From an uncultured Amylibacter sp. (GTDB lineage: Bacteria > Pseudomonadota > Alphaproteobacteria > Rhodobacterales > Rhodobacteraceae), in contig OY365738.1 in assembly GCA_959347345.1 (NCBI GenBank), positions 248,001 to 312,000 on the forward strand: a DNA stretch of 64,000 bases, in the 5' to 3' direction. Every line of letters begins with the position of its first letter. The stretch's first letter is position 1. Shown piece by piece: positions 9,724 through 19,602 of this stretch. Below the pieces are notes generated by a model. The model saw only the letters and a program-made list of their open reading frames with translations, was not told the origin of the DNA and made no database searches. Position numbers and translations under genes: made by a program.

Positions 9724-9753
9724 ACTATAAACAAAAGTTTGTGTGGATTGCAA
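9724..9753 (-). promoter_or_regulatory. Sigma-70 promoter of the 1037-residue lipoprotein
   Basis: Minus strand: -35 TTGCAA (9748-9753), 18-nt spacer, -10 TATAGT (9724-9729). The same 18-nt spacing and -10 are seen before the two paralogous lipoprotein genes. Confidence 0.6.
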
Positions 9754-9808
9754 GCCCTAAAAACCACCCCCTAACACCCCAAAACAAATAAAATGGGATA
9801 ATTTTGCA

Positions 9809-9940
9809 CTAATCAATATCCAAATCGGGTAATTTGCCGATAATTTCGGTTGTTTTTAAACTGACGGTTATGACGCGCTGGAATAACTGCAAGGGATAGG
9901 CGGGCAGGGGGATTCCCTTGATAGTGATATTGGGGTTGTA
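9809..9940 (-). pseudogene. Remnant of the Type ISP gene 3' end (copy 2), internally deleted
   Basis: The minus strand encodes a segment starting YNPNITIKGIPLPAY, continuing PLQLFQRVITVSLKT and ending EIIGKLPDLDID-stop. Compared with the intact gene it lacks exactly 44 codons between two PAY-encoding direct repeats (CCCGCCTAT), so the frame is kept. It sits directly between the stop of the 1481-residue lipoprotein and the promoter of the 1037-residue lipoprotein, the same place the intact 3' end occupies relative to the 1481-residue gene. Confidence 0.9.
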
Positions 9941-9954
9941 AATCGCGGGTGTTA

Positions 9955-12900
9955 TTACGGGCGTGTAGACCGCGCTATAAACCCACCAGCAAATCCGGCT
10001 CTCGTAGCAGGATGTTTAAAATTGTTTAGATTTGCATCCACTTGTCTAGGCTTATCATCATAATTCGTAAAATCCTGACCAATAAACACGCCAACAGCCT
10101 CTGTCTGCCCGATAAGACCGGTTAAAGGCCCAACGACTCTCCTTTGGAAACTGTAAGTAGTTGTTGTCGTAGCGTTACTATCTCCTATGAAGGTCCGCCT
10201 CGTGTACGTGTCTATTTTAGATCTTGTCACATTGCCACCCATAATACCTTTAGAATCAAAAGTTCCATTAACAGTATATTCGTCATAACTCCCGCGGATT
10301 GTCCCGTTGTTGTCTCCGTCATAATTAACAGTAAGGTCAATATCGCCATATATTTTACCAGCACGAGTGAGATACCAATCCCGATTTTGTAGAACTACAA
10401 TCCGTCCATACCACGTTGCATTTGTCACTGCTTCGGTCAAAGGCGGTCCCAAATCTGTGCCTGATAAAAGCCCAGCATAAAAATAACGCTTGCCCCCGAT
10501 ATTGCCATATTGAAATGCCACGCCGTTAGTTGCACTCCCGCCAAACAACATGCCATTGTAGGTGGCAGTTTGAAAGTTAAAACTGTCAGCCGTAAAGTCG
10601 CCCAAACCCGTTGTATTCAGCCCTGTTTCCTTGCCTTGCAAAAATTTGTTTCCCGCGGTGGGGGCAAGATTGGAAGCAAGCAGCGGGGCATTGTCGGGAA
10701 AACTAGCCACCCAAGCGTCATAGGTTGCGGTCGGGCAACCTGTCACATGGCTAGCCTTGCAATAGGTTCTTACAATCATTTCAAATTTCGTAAGAATGGC
10801 ACAGCCCGGATTTGCAGAGTCAAACGGATTTGATGCACAGGACGACTCGGCAAGCGTATTGCTAACGCAACTGCGATGCCCGCCCTTGGTTGTATCAGTG
10901 CCAAACTCTAAACAAGCATCACCCCGCGTAGCCGTCACCGTGCCATGCGTTGTATCCATGCATTTCGGATTCCAAGCGTTCGCGGACATTTGGCAATACA
11001 TCGTTCGCACCCCCGCGTCTATACCCGCCACATCATCACAGCCCGCATGGATAAACGGGTTGGCTATATCATTACACACGGAGGCAAGGCTGGTCGCGCA
11101 ACTATTATCACCGCCCGTGCCCGTGCCAAACATTTGGCAAGCCGTCACTCGCGTGGCATTCACCGCACCATGCGTTGTATCCATACATTTCGGATTCCAA
11201 GCATTCGCGGGGGTTTCGCAAAAGGTTTTTCGCAACCCCGCGTCAATCCCCACCACATCATTACACCCCTCATGAATAAACGGATTGGCTAGCAGACACA
11301 CGGAAATAAGACTGGTCGCGCAACTATCATCACCGCCCATGCCCGTGCCAAACATTTCACAAGCCGTCATTCGCGTGGTAGTCACCGCACCATGCGTTGT
11401 ATCCATACATTTCGGATTCCAAGCATTGGCGGGCATTTCACAAAACATCGTTCGCACTCCAGAGTCTATATCCGTCACATCATCACACCCCGCATGGGCA
11501 AACGGGTTGGCTATAAGACACACGGAAATAAGACTGGTCGCGCAACTGGTATCACCGCCCATGTTTGTATCCGTGCCAAACATTTCACAAGCCGTCATTC
11601 GCGTGGCATTCACAGTGCCATGCGTTGTCTCCATGCATTTCGGATTCCAAGCGTTCGCGGGCATTTCACAAAACATCGTTCGCACCCCATCGTCAATCCC
11701 CGCCACATCATCACAGCCCGCATGGATAAACGGGTTGGCTAGCAGGCACACGGAAATAAGGCTGGTCGCGCAACTATCATCACCGCCCATGCCTGTATCC
11801 GTGCCAAACATTTCACAAGCCGTCATTCGCGTGGCATTCACAGTGCCATGCGTTGTATCCATGCATTTCGGATTCCAAGCATTGGCGGGCATTTCACAAA
11901 ACATCGTTCGCACCCCTGCGTTTATACCCACCACATCATCACACCCCTCATGGATAAACGGATTGGCTAGCAGACACACGGAAATAAGGCTATTCGCGCA
12001 ACTATCATCACCGCCCGTGTCCGTATTCGTACCAAACATTTCACAAGCCGTCACTCGCGTGGCATCAACCGCACCATGCGTTGTATCCATGCATTTCGGA
12101 TTCCAAGCCGTGGCGGGGGTTTCACAAAAGATTTTTCGCACCCCTGCGTCAATCCCCACTATATCATCACACCCCTCATGGATAAACGGATTGGCTAGCA
12201 GACACACGGAAATAAGACTGGTCGCGCAACTGGTATCACCGCCCATGCCCGTGCCAAACATTTGGCAAGCGGTCATTCGCGTGGCAATCACAGTGCCATG
12301 CGTTGTATCCATACATTTCGGATTCCAAGCGTTCGCGGGCATTTCACAAAACATCGTTCGCACCCCCGCGTCAATCCCCGCCACATCATCACAGCCCGCA
12401 TGGATAAACGGGTTGGCTAGCAGGCACACGGAAATAAGGCTGGTCGCGCAACTATCATCACCGCCCATGCCCGTGCCAAACATTTCACAAGCCGTCATTC
12501 GCGTAGCATTCACAGTGCCATGCGTTGTATCCATACATTTCGGATTCCAAGCATTGGCGGGCATTTCACAAAACATTGTTCGCACCCCAGAGTCTATATC
12601 CGTCACATCATCACACCCCGCATGGATAAACGGGTTGGTTATAGTACAAGAAGAGGCAAGGCTATCGGCGCAACTGGTATCACCGCCCATGCCCGTGCCA
12701 AACATTTGGCAAGCGGTCATTCGCGTGGCAATCACAGTGCCATGCGTTGTATCCATACATTTCGGATTCCAAGCGTTCGCGGGCATTTCACAAAACATCG
12801 TTCGTACCCCCGCGTCAATCCCCACTACATCATCACAGCCCTCATGGATAAACGGGTTGGTTATAGTACAAGAAGAGGCAAGGCTGGTCGCGCAACTATC

Positions 12901-14400
12901 ATCACCGCCCATGCCTGTATCCGTGCCAAACATTTCACAAGCCATCACTCGCGTAGCATTCACCGCACCATGCGTTGTTTGCATACATTTCGGATTCCAA
13001 GCGTTCGCGGGCATTTCACAAAACATCGTTCGCACCCCATCGTCAATCCCCGCCACATCATCACACCCCGCATGGATAAACGGGTTGGCTAGCAGGCACA
13101 CGGAAATAAGGCTGGTCGCGCAACTATCATCACCGCCCATGCCTGTATCCGTGCCAAACATTTGGCAAGCCGTCACTCGCGTGGCACTCACAGTGCCATG
13201 CGTTGTCTCCATGCATTTCGGATTCCAAGCATTGGCGGGCATTTCACAAAACATCGTTCGCACCCCTGCGTTTATACCCACCACATCATCACACCCCGCA
13301 TGGATAAACGGGTTGGCTAGCAGACACACGGAAATAAGACTGGTCGCGCAACTGGTATCACCGCCCATGTCCGTATCCGTGCCAAACATTTCACAAGCCG
13401 TCACTCGCGTGGCATCAACCGCACCATGCGTTGTATCCATGCATTTCGGATTCCAAGCCGTGGCGGGGGTTTCACAAAAGATTTTTCGTACCCCTGCGTT
13501 TATACCCGCCACATCATCACAGCCCTCATAGATAAACGGGTTGGCTATATCATTACACACGATGGCAAGGCTGGTCGCGCAACTATCATCACCGCCCATG
13601 CCTGTATCCGTGCCAAACATTTGGCAAGCCGTCACTCGCGTGGTATTCACCGCACCATGCGTTGTCTCCATGCATTTAGGATTCCAAGCCGTGGCAGGGG
13701 TTTCACAATACATCATTCGCACCCCTGCAATCCCCTCCACATCCTTGCACCCCGCATAGATAAACGGGTCGGTTATAGTGCAAGAAGAGGCAAGGCTGGC
13801 CGCGCAACTATCATCACCGCCCGCATCCGTGCCATGCGTTTGGCAAGCATTCGCTCGCATAGTGTCTGTATCTGTCAAACCCGTGCAGAAGTCATCAAAA
13901 ATATCGCCATCCGCCCCGCAAATCAGATCAACAGTCGGCATGCACCGCGTGGAGGTTTTGTCGCTCGTGCAAGTCATCCTGCGTTTATCAACGTATTTTT
14001 GCTCTGCGCAATCGGAGGCAAACTCGTTTGCATCGCATGCCGTTATTCGGTCTTCCTCATCACACGCCGCTTGCGTTTTGGTATCGGTGCATTGTTCCAT
14101 AACAACCTCGCGCTGGTCTACGTATTCCGTAATGTCATCGCAAAGCATATCATCAAAATTCTTATCGCAAACAAATGTGGTCGCATCATCGCAAAGCGCC
14201 CCCGAGTCATCCGTGCGACAACCGCTGGCAATAGTTTGGCGAGGCGTTTCAAATTCCTCCCCACAATTCGCGCCATAGGGATTCGTATCGCAGAGCGCGC
14301 CATTATTGATATTAACCTCGCCGATATTAACGGTTGGCGACCCGCAAGCGGTTAATAAAGCAAGGGCGGTTAGGGCGGTTAGGATTTTGATATAAGTCAT
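9955..14400 (-). CDS. Giant Cys-rich repeat lipoprotein with C-terminal TbpB-like barrel
   Basis: 1481 residues from the ATG at 14400, chosen because it begins a clean lipoprotein signal (MTYIKILTALTALALLTACG, Cys about 19); a longer frame adds 34 unlikely residues. A short Cys-rich region is followed by 13 units of about 75 residues. Each unit holds three sub-modules of about 25 residues with two cysteines: FCEMPANAWNPKC, then ACEMFGTDTGMGGDDSC, then CLLANPFIHAGC. The C-terminal ~190 residues form one TbpB-like barrel with VVGPLTGLIGQTEAVGVF and AGFAGGFIA. A lipid-anchored, disulfide-stapled stalk carrying a binding barrel is the likely architecture. The ligand is unknown. The gene lies 134 nt downstream of the Type ISP gene with its own promoter. 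Confidence 0.8.
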   Translation of the reverse strand: MTYIKILTALTALALLTACGSPTVNIGEVNINNGALCDTNPYGANCGEEFETPRQTIASGCRTDDSGALCDDATTFVCDKNFDDMLCDDITEYVDQREVVMEQCTDTKTQAACDEEDRITACDANEFASDCAEQKYVDKRRMTCTSDKTSTRCMPTVDLICGADGDIFDDFCTGLTDTDTMRANACQTHGTDAGGDDSCAASLASSCTITDPFIYAGCKDVEGIAGVRMMYCETPATAWNPKCMETTHGAVNTTRVTACQMFGTDTGMGGDDSCATSLAIVCNDIANPFIYEGCDDVAGINAGVRKIFCETPATAWNPKCMDTTHGAVDATRVTACEMFGTDTDMGGDTSCATSLISVCLLANPFIHAGCDDVVGINAGVRTMFCEMPANAWNPKCMETTHGTVSATRVTACQMFGTDTGMGGDDSCATSLISVCLLANPFIHAGCDDVAGIDDGVRTMFCEMPANAWNPKCMQTTHGAVNATRVMACEMFGTDTGMGGDDSCATSLASSCTITNPFIHEGCDDVVGIDAGVRTMFCEMPANAWNPKCMDTTHGTVIATRMTACQMFGTGMGGDTSCADSLASSCTITNPFIHAGCDDVTDIDSGVRTMFCEMPANAWNPKCMDTTHGTVNATRMTACEMFGTGMGGDDSCATSLISVCLLANPFIHAGCDDVAGIDAGVRTMFCEMPANAWNPKCMDTTHGTVIATRMTACQMFGTGMGGDTSCATSLISVCLLANPFIHEGCDDIVGIDAGVRKIFCETPATAWNPKCMDTTHGAVDATRVTACEMFGTNTDTGGDDSCANSLISVCLLANPFIHEGCDDVVGINAGVRTMFCEMPANAWNPKCMDTTHGTVNATRMTACEMFGTDTGMGGDDSCATSLISVCLLANPFIHAGCDDVAGIDDGVRTMFCEMPANAWNPKCMETTHGTVNATRMTACEMFGTDTNMGGDTSCATSLISVCLIANPFAHAGCDDVTDIDSGVRTMFCEMPANAWNPKCMDTTHGAVTTTRMTACEMFGTGMGGDDSCATSLISVCLLANPFIHEGCNDVVGIDAGLRKTFCETPANAWNPKCMDTTHGAVNATRVTACQMFGTGTGGDNSCATSLASVCNDIANPFIHAGCDDVAGIDAGVRTMYCQMSANAWNPKCMDTTHGTVTATRGDACLEFGTDTTKGGHRSCVSNTLAESSCASNPFDSANPGCAILTKFEMIVRTYCKASHVTGCPTATYDAWVASFPDNAPLLASNLAPTAGNKFLQGKETGLNTTGLGDFTADSFNFQTATYNGMLFGGSATNGVAFQYGNIGGKRYFYAGLLSGTDLGPPLTEAVTNATWYGRIVVLQNRDWYLTRAGKIYGDIDLTVNYDGDNNGTIRGSYDEYTVNGTFDSKGIMGGNVTRSKIDTYTRRTFIGDSNATTTTTYSFQRRVVGPLTGLIGQTEAVGVFIGQDFTNYDDKPRQVDANLNNFKHPATRAGFAGGFIARSTRP
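10930..13720. repeat. Thirteen ~225-bp tandem repeats inside lipoprotein gene
   Basis: The landmark CATTTCGGATTCCAAGC recurs 12 times, with one more copy changed to CATTTAGG, at spacings of 222, 225, 228 or 231 bp, always multiples of three. Neighbouring copies are near-identical over long blocks and mosaic with respect to each other, which implies unequal crossover or conversion. The long open frame on the opposite strand here is a by-product of the repeat. Confidence 0.9.
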
Positions 14401-14472
14401 GGTGTGTTCTTTTGGGGTCAGGTTCTTTGTTTGTCGAGCAGGTTCAGCTGCCCTTCTGGTGATAACACTTCC

Positions 14473-14502
14473 ACTATAGTTCCATTTTTTTGTGAATTTC
14501 AA
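14473..14502 (-). promoter_or_regulatory. Sigma-70 promoter of the 1481-residue lipoprotein
   Basis: Minus strand: -35 TTGAAA (14497-14502), 18-nt spacer, -10 TATAGT (14473-14478), lying between the stop of the Type ISP gene and the lipoprotein start. Confidence 0.6.
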
Positions 14503-14534
14503 GCCGAAAACAAATGAAATGGGGTGAATTTGGG

Positions 14535-17500
14535 TTAATCAATATCCAAATCGGGCAGGTTGGTGATGATTTCCATTGTTTTTAAACTGACGGTTATGAC
14601 GCGCTGGAATAACTGCAAGGGATAGGCGGGGTTTTGCATGGTTTCATTGGCGTAGTCATTGGCATCGTTTATAATCCCACTGGCTTTGTCGGTTTTCACA
14701 ATCTGGCGGTTCATCACCCATTCCAACGCTGATTGTCCATTGATTATGTATTCATAGGCGGGCAGGGGGATTCCCTTGATAGTGATATTGGCGTTGTAAC
14801 GAACGATTGTTTTATCTTTGCTTGCCCCCGTGCCATTAAAACTCATCTTTGTAACGCGATAGAATTTGGCATTTTCGGCGGGGTCTTCTATTAAACCCTC
14901 TGGCTGGGTTTTATAGTCAATAGTCACACCATCATACATCGGGGCGTTTTCATAATTGACATGGAGGTCGCCAAGTTCGCGTCCCGCTCGGCTAAACGCC
15001 TGAAAGTCGGCAAAGGTTTTGACCGCAGGAATACGGGGCAGTTCTTTGGATAGGTTATTTTTGAACTTGTTGCGATATTGGGGCGAATGGAGCAATCCGT
15101 AAATGTAATAAAACAAATCTTCTTTGGTGATATTTTTGTTTGGATAGGCGACTTGGAAATGGGCAAGCCCTTCGTTGGTGATACCGTCACGCTCGGTATA
15201 GGCAGTTTTGCCAGAGGGTAAGAATCCTTTTTCCGTTGACGTAGCTTCGTATAGTTTGAGGGGGAAGTTTTGCCCCGCCTGAATTAAATTCAAATCTGGA
15301 ACGTGAGAACTCATTAGACAAGAAAAACTATTTTGCGCACTTACACCGCAGATTGTGATTACAAGGTTATCTGTTGTCTTCTGTGGAAAAATTTTATCTA
15401 TTTGGCCGGGTCTATCAATAAGGAAAGGGTCAAAATAAAGATTAGATTTTTGAAAGGGTCTATACATGGCAGTTCTAAAATAGTCTTGTGAAAATTCTGT
15501 TGTCAGTCCGCGTTTAAAACTGCTTTCCAAACTGCTTGACCATTTAATTTTTTTGTCGTCTTTGATAACTTTTTTATAATCGCTTTGCCGTTCAGCCTCT
15601 TCATTATAGACATCAATCATGGAAGAAATTTTATTTCCAAGTTTTTTCTTTGACGCATTGTAATTCCAAGAATCTCGATTTGTTGAAACCCCTAGAGAAA
15701 AGTTTGCAAAGATAGATAAGGCTTTTTTGTCTTTTTTATTGCCTGTTGCGATATGATTGGCAAAGCTCGGGTCGCGCTGATTTATCCAATCATTATTTTC
15801 ATTGGGCTTGATGATTTGCCAGCCGTCTTCTGCCGTAATTCCATCAATGGATTTAAAATTGCTTATGGTTTCCAGTTTTTTTTCTGTTTTCCAATCATCG
15901 CCAATATCATGGAAATGGATTTTGCCTTGCTCTTTTGCATCGGGATTCCTTACCAGAACAGTGATTGCAATTCCTGCTTTACTGCCAGAGCCAAAGATAT
16001 TGCCGCCCTCTTTTGCTTGTCCGCTAGACATTATGTTTTTATTAATATCCCCGCGTAGATTAAAAACATAAAGGCTACTAAATTCCTCTGCTAAACATTT
16101 GCGCAAACCATCGGTAGAGCTACTTTCCAGCCAACCCGAGTTTGAAACATAGGCAACGATGCCTCGGTCATTGCCCTTTTCGGTTATCCTATCACTCGCC
16201 CAGCGAATTGCCCGAATATAACTATCATAAAGATTTCTTTGCAGTGTTGCTGTTGAATGTTTAGCATAGCTATTCTCTATTGCTTTATCCAAATTTGGAT
16301 AGGCAACATTAGCAGCGTTATCATTTGCGCTAGTCTGTCCTCTTGAATAGGGCGGATTTCCCATAATTACCCGAATATCAAGTTTTCTTTGTTTTGTCCT
16401 GCGCCCTGCATTATCGTCTTCTTCTTTGGCGACCAAATCCTCGTCTTCCTCGTACAGATAAAAAGTATCTGTCAAAACCACGCCATCAAAAGGAGTATAG
16501 GGAACTTCCGCCCCGCTCGCGTGCTTTCTTGCCTTATCATGATAAACTGATTCGATATTTATCGCGGCGATGTAATATGCCAGCAAAACAATCTCATTCG
16601 CGTGGATTTCGTTTTTATATTTGTATTCCATCTGTTCGGGTTCTATCAAACCAGATTCCAACAACTGCGTGATAAATGTACCTGTGCCAGTGAAGGGGTC
16701 AAGGATATGAACACCCTCGTCTCCTAATGTTTTTTGGAATTCCGATTTTAACACGTCATTAACGGAATGAATAATGAAATCCACAACCTCGGGCGGGGTA
16801 TAAACGATGCCTAATTTTTTTGTTGTCTTATTAAAGGCTTTATTAAAAAACTGCCCATAAAGTCTTTTTACCAATGTTTGGCGACCCTCTGCTGTTTTAA
16901 TCTCGCTGGCACTGCTTTTAACGGAGTCGTAAAATCCTTGCAGGCTTTTGGTTTCTTTATCTAAATTATGCTGGTAAAGTTGGTTCAGCACACCCTCCAT
17001 CGCTATGGATACAGAGTTATTAGTGGTGAATTCATTATCCTTAAACAAGGTATCAAACACAGGTTTTGTAACCAAATGTTGCGCCAACATCTCAATCGCA
17101 TCTTCTTGATTAATTTTATCGTTCAGGTCGGCTTGGATTTTTTCTAAAAATACATCAAACGCCTTTTTAGCATCACCACCATTTCCGATGATTCCACGAA
17201 TGCGGGTGATATGGATATTGGCAATATCTCTAACCTTATCCGCCCAAACATCCCAGTATTCATTCGTGCCACAATTTTTAAGTATTTTAGCAAGGATAGC
17301 CTCGTGGAATTCATCAAATTTAAAAGCAGTCTGTTTGCTAAAGGCGTTGCTAATATCAACGGTTACCGCCTCGCTTTCGCCTCCGCCAACATCTCTTACA
17401 ACACCAAGAATTTCAATTTTATCAGATACGTCTTGTTTTAGGCGAATCTGGTTAATTATGGCATTAAAACGTTCATCATGGGTGCGTAGGGCGTTTAGGA

Positions 17501-19403
17501 TTTGCCAAACAACCTTATAGCTACTATCATTATTCAAGGCTTCTGCTGGGTCTGCACCCTCTGTCACAACAACGGGTAGAATGACATAGCCCATTTCTTT
17601 GCCCTCAGCCTTTCGCATCACGCGCCCCACGGATTGAACAACATCAATCTGGCTTTTGCGCGGGTGCATGAACATAATAGAATCTAGGGCAGGGACATCC
17701 ACACCCTCCGACAAGCACCGCACATTGGTTAAAAGACGGCAGGTGTCCTCTTCGGTTTCTTCTAGCTCTTCATCAAGCCATTTAATAAGTCTGGTGCGTT
17801 CTTTACCGCTAAACGTGCCATCCACATGTGCGGCTTCAATCCGTAGCCTTTCCTGCTCATTATTATTATTTTTTTCATATTTAAGATAGTCATCAACAGT
17901 ATCGTCAAAGTACTTGGCAATACTTTTTGAAATGTCAATACTTTGACAAAATGCAACCGCCCGTTTCATGGGATTCAGTTCGTATTCGTCCGCTGAATTC
18001 TCCGTATCTTTTGGGGTTAGCCCGCTTTTGGTAAGAGCCTTATAGCACCCAATAATTTTGGTTGCCTCATCCAGTTTAATAAGGCTGTCTGTTGCTAAAC
18101 GAGTTTGCAAGCTGGCACTGATTAAATCTTCATCAACCGCCAAAATTATGACTTTATAATCCGTTAAAAGGTCGGCTTTAACCGCGTCATTAAAATCCAG
18201 ACGGTGAATTTCTGTGCCAAATACGTCTTCATCATCCATAGTTGCTATTATAATATCGTTTGCATCGGCGGTTGCCTTTGCTTTTTCACCAAATATCTTG
18301 GGCGTGGCTGTCATATACAGGCGTTTTTTACCCTTTACATATTCATCTTTATGAATACGGACAAAGTGGCTTTCTTCCTTATCTGTGCCTTTGGGAGTCG
18401 CACCTGTGGTGCGGTGGGCTTCATCACAAATAATCAAATCAAACGCGGGCATGTCATGGGTTTTTTGGGCTTTGGTTAAAACTTCAATAGACTGATAGGT
18501 CGCAAATATTACAATCATTTTATCTTTGGGGGCGTTTTTCACCTGCTCCGCCAACGTTTTCGCGTTTGTTGTCGCTGGAAAGGCAAGCTCATGTATCGGT
18601 AATTGCAGGCTATCATCATTTATTTTGCCAACGTTACTATCCGAGCATACCGAAAACGCGTGAAAGTCATTTTTGGCATCGTATTTCCACTCCCGCACGG
18701 TTTGCGACATCAAAGCCAAGGACGGCACCATGTATAAAACCATTTCACCTTTACCAACCATATCCTCAGCAATACGCAGGGACGTAAAAGTTTTCCCCGT
18801 ACCGCAAGCCATAATCATTTGACCACGGGTTTTGTCGGTTTTAAAATGTGCTTTAACCGCTTCTATAGCCTCTATCTGGTGTGGTCGCCGTTTTTTTGGG
18901 GGTGCGGGTTTTTTAAAATCCCCCTCCCTGTCTTTGATATGGATATTCCAATCAACACTGCTATCGTCAAGGTCGGCAAGGGTGATGCGATGCCAGCTTT
19001 TACGTTTTTCATTCAACGCGGTTTCTAAATTTTTGCTAAATTTGGGTGTTGTTGTATCCGCGATGATAACGCGGGTAATATCGGGATTGTCGACTTTGCC
19101 AAGAAACGAATCAAGCATTTTTTTGGTGAGGCTGATGTCTTTATCAAAAAACTTGCATTGAATCGCGCAGAACCCCGACCCATCGCTAATTTTAGCAATC
19201 AAATCAATCCCCGTGTCGGTTGGGTCTAGGTCGTGGTCTTTCGCCCAATCCTTATAGTGCCAAACCTTATCATAGTGTTGCATTTGGATTTTATCCTCTT
19301 CCAGATAAATCTTTACAACTTTTTCAAAAACCGTGCCTTGATCGGTTTTAGATTCTGCGTTGTCTCTAATCTTTTCAAGATGTTTGGATAATATATTTTG
19401 CAT
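14535..19403 (-). CDS. Type ISP restriction-modification enzyme (LlaGI/LlaBIII-like)
   Basis: 1622-residue single-chain enzyme that both methylates and, after translocation, cuts DNA. Domains in order: Mrr-like nuclease (TGID with D67, QCK at 82-84); superfamily 2 translocase with Walker A ACGTGKT at 199-205, DEAH at 327-330 and the QSVGRVMR motif VI; a coupler; gamma-type N6-adenine methyltransferase with motif I DPFTGTGTF near 900 and NPPY near 1016; and a C-terminal target-recognition region. Known Type ISP enzymes are about 1570 residues, so length and order fit. No separate specificity or methylase gene is needed. Its final 3' segment exists twice more at 6499 and 9809. All core motifs look intact. 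It stands alone, with its own leader of about 200 nt. Confidence 0.93.
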   Translation of the reverse strand: MQNILSKHLEKIRDNAESKTDQGTVFEKVVKIYLEEDKIQMQHYDKVWHYKDWAKDHDLDPTDTGIDLIAKISDGSGFCAIQCKFFDKDISLTKKMLDSFLGKVDNPDITRVIIADTTTPKFSKNLETALNEKRKSWHRITLADLDDSSVDWNIHIKDREGDFKKPAPPKKRRPHQIEAIEAVKAHFKTDKTRGQMIMACGTGKTFTSLRIAEDMVGKGEMVLYMVPSLALMSQTVREWKYDAKNDFHAFSVCSDSNVGKINDDSLQLPIHELAFPATTNAKTLAEQVKNAPKDKMIVIFATYQSIEVLTKAQKTHDMPAFDLIICDEAHRTTGATPKGTDKEESHFVRIHKDEYVKGKKRLYMTATPKIFGEKAKATADANDIIIATMDDEDVFGTEIHRLDFNDAVKADLLTDYKVIILAVDEDLISASLQTRLATDSLIKLDEATKIIGCYKALTKSGLTPKDTENSADEYELNPMKRAVAFCQSIDISKSIAKYFDDTVDDYLKYEKNNNNEQERLRIEAAHVDGTFSGKERTRLIKWLDEELEETEEDTCRLLTNVRCLSEGVDVPALDSIMFMHPRKSQIDVVQSVGRVMRKAEGKEMGYVILPVVVTEGADPAEALNNDSSYKVVWQILNALRTHDERFNAIINQIRLKQDVSDKIEILGVVRDVGGGESEAVTVDISNAFSKQTAFKFDEFHEAILAKILKNCGTNEYWDVWADKVRDIANIHITRIRGIIGNGGDAKKAFDVFLEKIQADLNDKINQEDAIEMLAQHLVTKPVFDTLFKDNEFTTNNSVSIAMEGVLNQLYQHNLDKETKSLQGFYDSVKSSASEIKTAEGRQTLVKRLYGQFFNKAFNKTTKKLGIVYTPPEVVDFIIHSVNDVLKSEFQKTLGDEGVHILDPFTGTGTFITQLLESGLIEPEQMEYKYKNEIHANEIVLLAYYIAAINIESVYHDKARKHASGAEVPYTPFDGVVLTDTFYLYEEDEDLVAKEEDDNAGRRTKQRKLDIRVIMGNPPYSRGQTSANDNAANVAYPNLDKAIENSYAKHSTATLQRNLYDSYIRAIRWASDRITEKGNDRGIVAYVSNSGWLESSSTDGLRKCLAEEFSSLYVFNLRGDINKNIMSSGQAKEGGNIFGSGSKAGIAITVLVRNPDAKEQGKIHFHDIGDDWKTEKKLETISNFKSIDGITAEDGWQIIKPNENNDWINQRDPSFANHIATGNKKDKKALSIFANFSLGVSTNRDSWNYNASKKKLGNKISSMIDVYNEEAERQSDYKKVIKDDKKIKWSSSLESSFKRGLTTEFSQDYFRTAMYRPFQKSNLYFDPFLIDRPGQIDKIFPQKTTDNLVITICGVSAQNSFSCLMSSHVPDLNLIQAGQNFPLKLYEATSTEKGFLPSGKTAYTERDGITNEGLAHFQVAYPNKNITKEDLFYYIYGLLHSPQYRNKFKNNLSKELPRIPAVKTFADFQAFSRAGRELGDLHVNYENAPMYDGVTIDYKTQPEGLIEDPAENAKFYRVTKMSFNGTGASKDKTIVRYNANITIKGIPLPAYEYIINGQSALEWVMNRQIVKTDKASGIINDANDYANETMQNPAYPLQLFQRVITVSLKTMEIITNLPDLDID

Positions 19404-19540
19404 AAGAGCCCTTATAGTCTTGCGTTTGGGGTTGGGTTATTCACGTTTTACCGCCTTTATACCCATTCGCCCAAAACTATACAACCTCTAATCCCTAATC
19501 CCCCCCAAACAAATAAAATTAACAAATCGTAAAAAAACGC

Positions 19541-19569
19541 TTGACTTTCCCCTAAACCCCCGCCATCCT
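19541..19569 (+). promoter_or_regulatory. Promoter of peptide-type ABC importer
   Basis: -35 TTGACT (19541-19546), 17-nt C-rich spacer, weak -10 CATCCT (19564-19569); the SBP start follows a strong AAAGGAG ribosome site. Confidence 0.4.
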
Positions 19570-19602
19570 TCACAAACACAGTTATTAACAAAGGAGAACA
19601 TA

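Noticed and set aside
11285..13531. A 748-codon open frame on the plus strand inside the giant lipoprotein gene
   Set aside because: It is the antisense of the 225-bp repeats, which lack stops on both strands. It has no start context, and the minus-strand frame has a lipoprotein signal, a promoter and a recognisable barrel.
14401..14502. Upstream start for the giant lipoprotein
   Set aside because: The 34-residue extension would bury the lipoprotein signal and overlaps the promoter.
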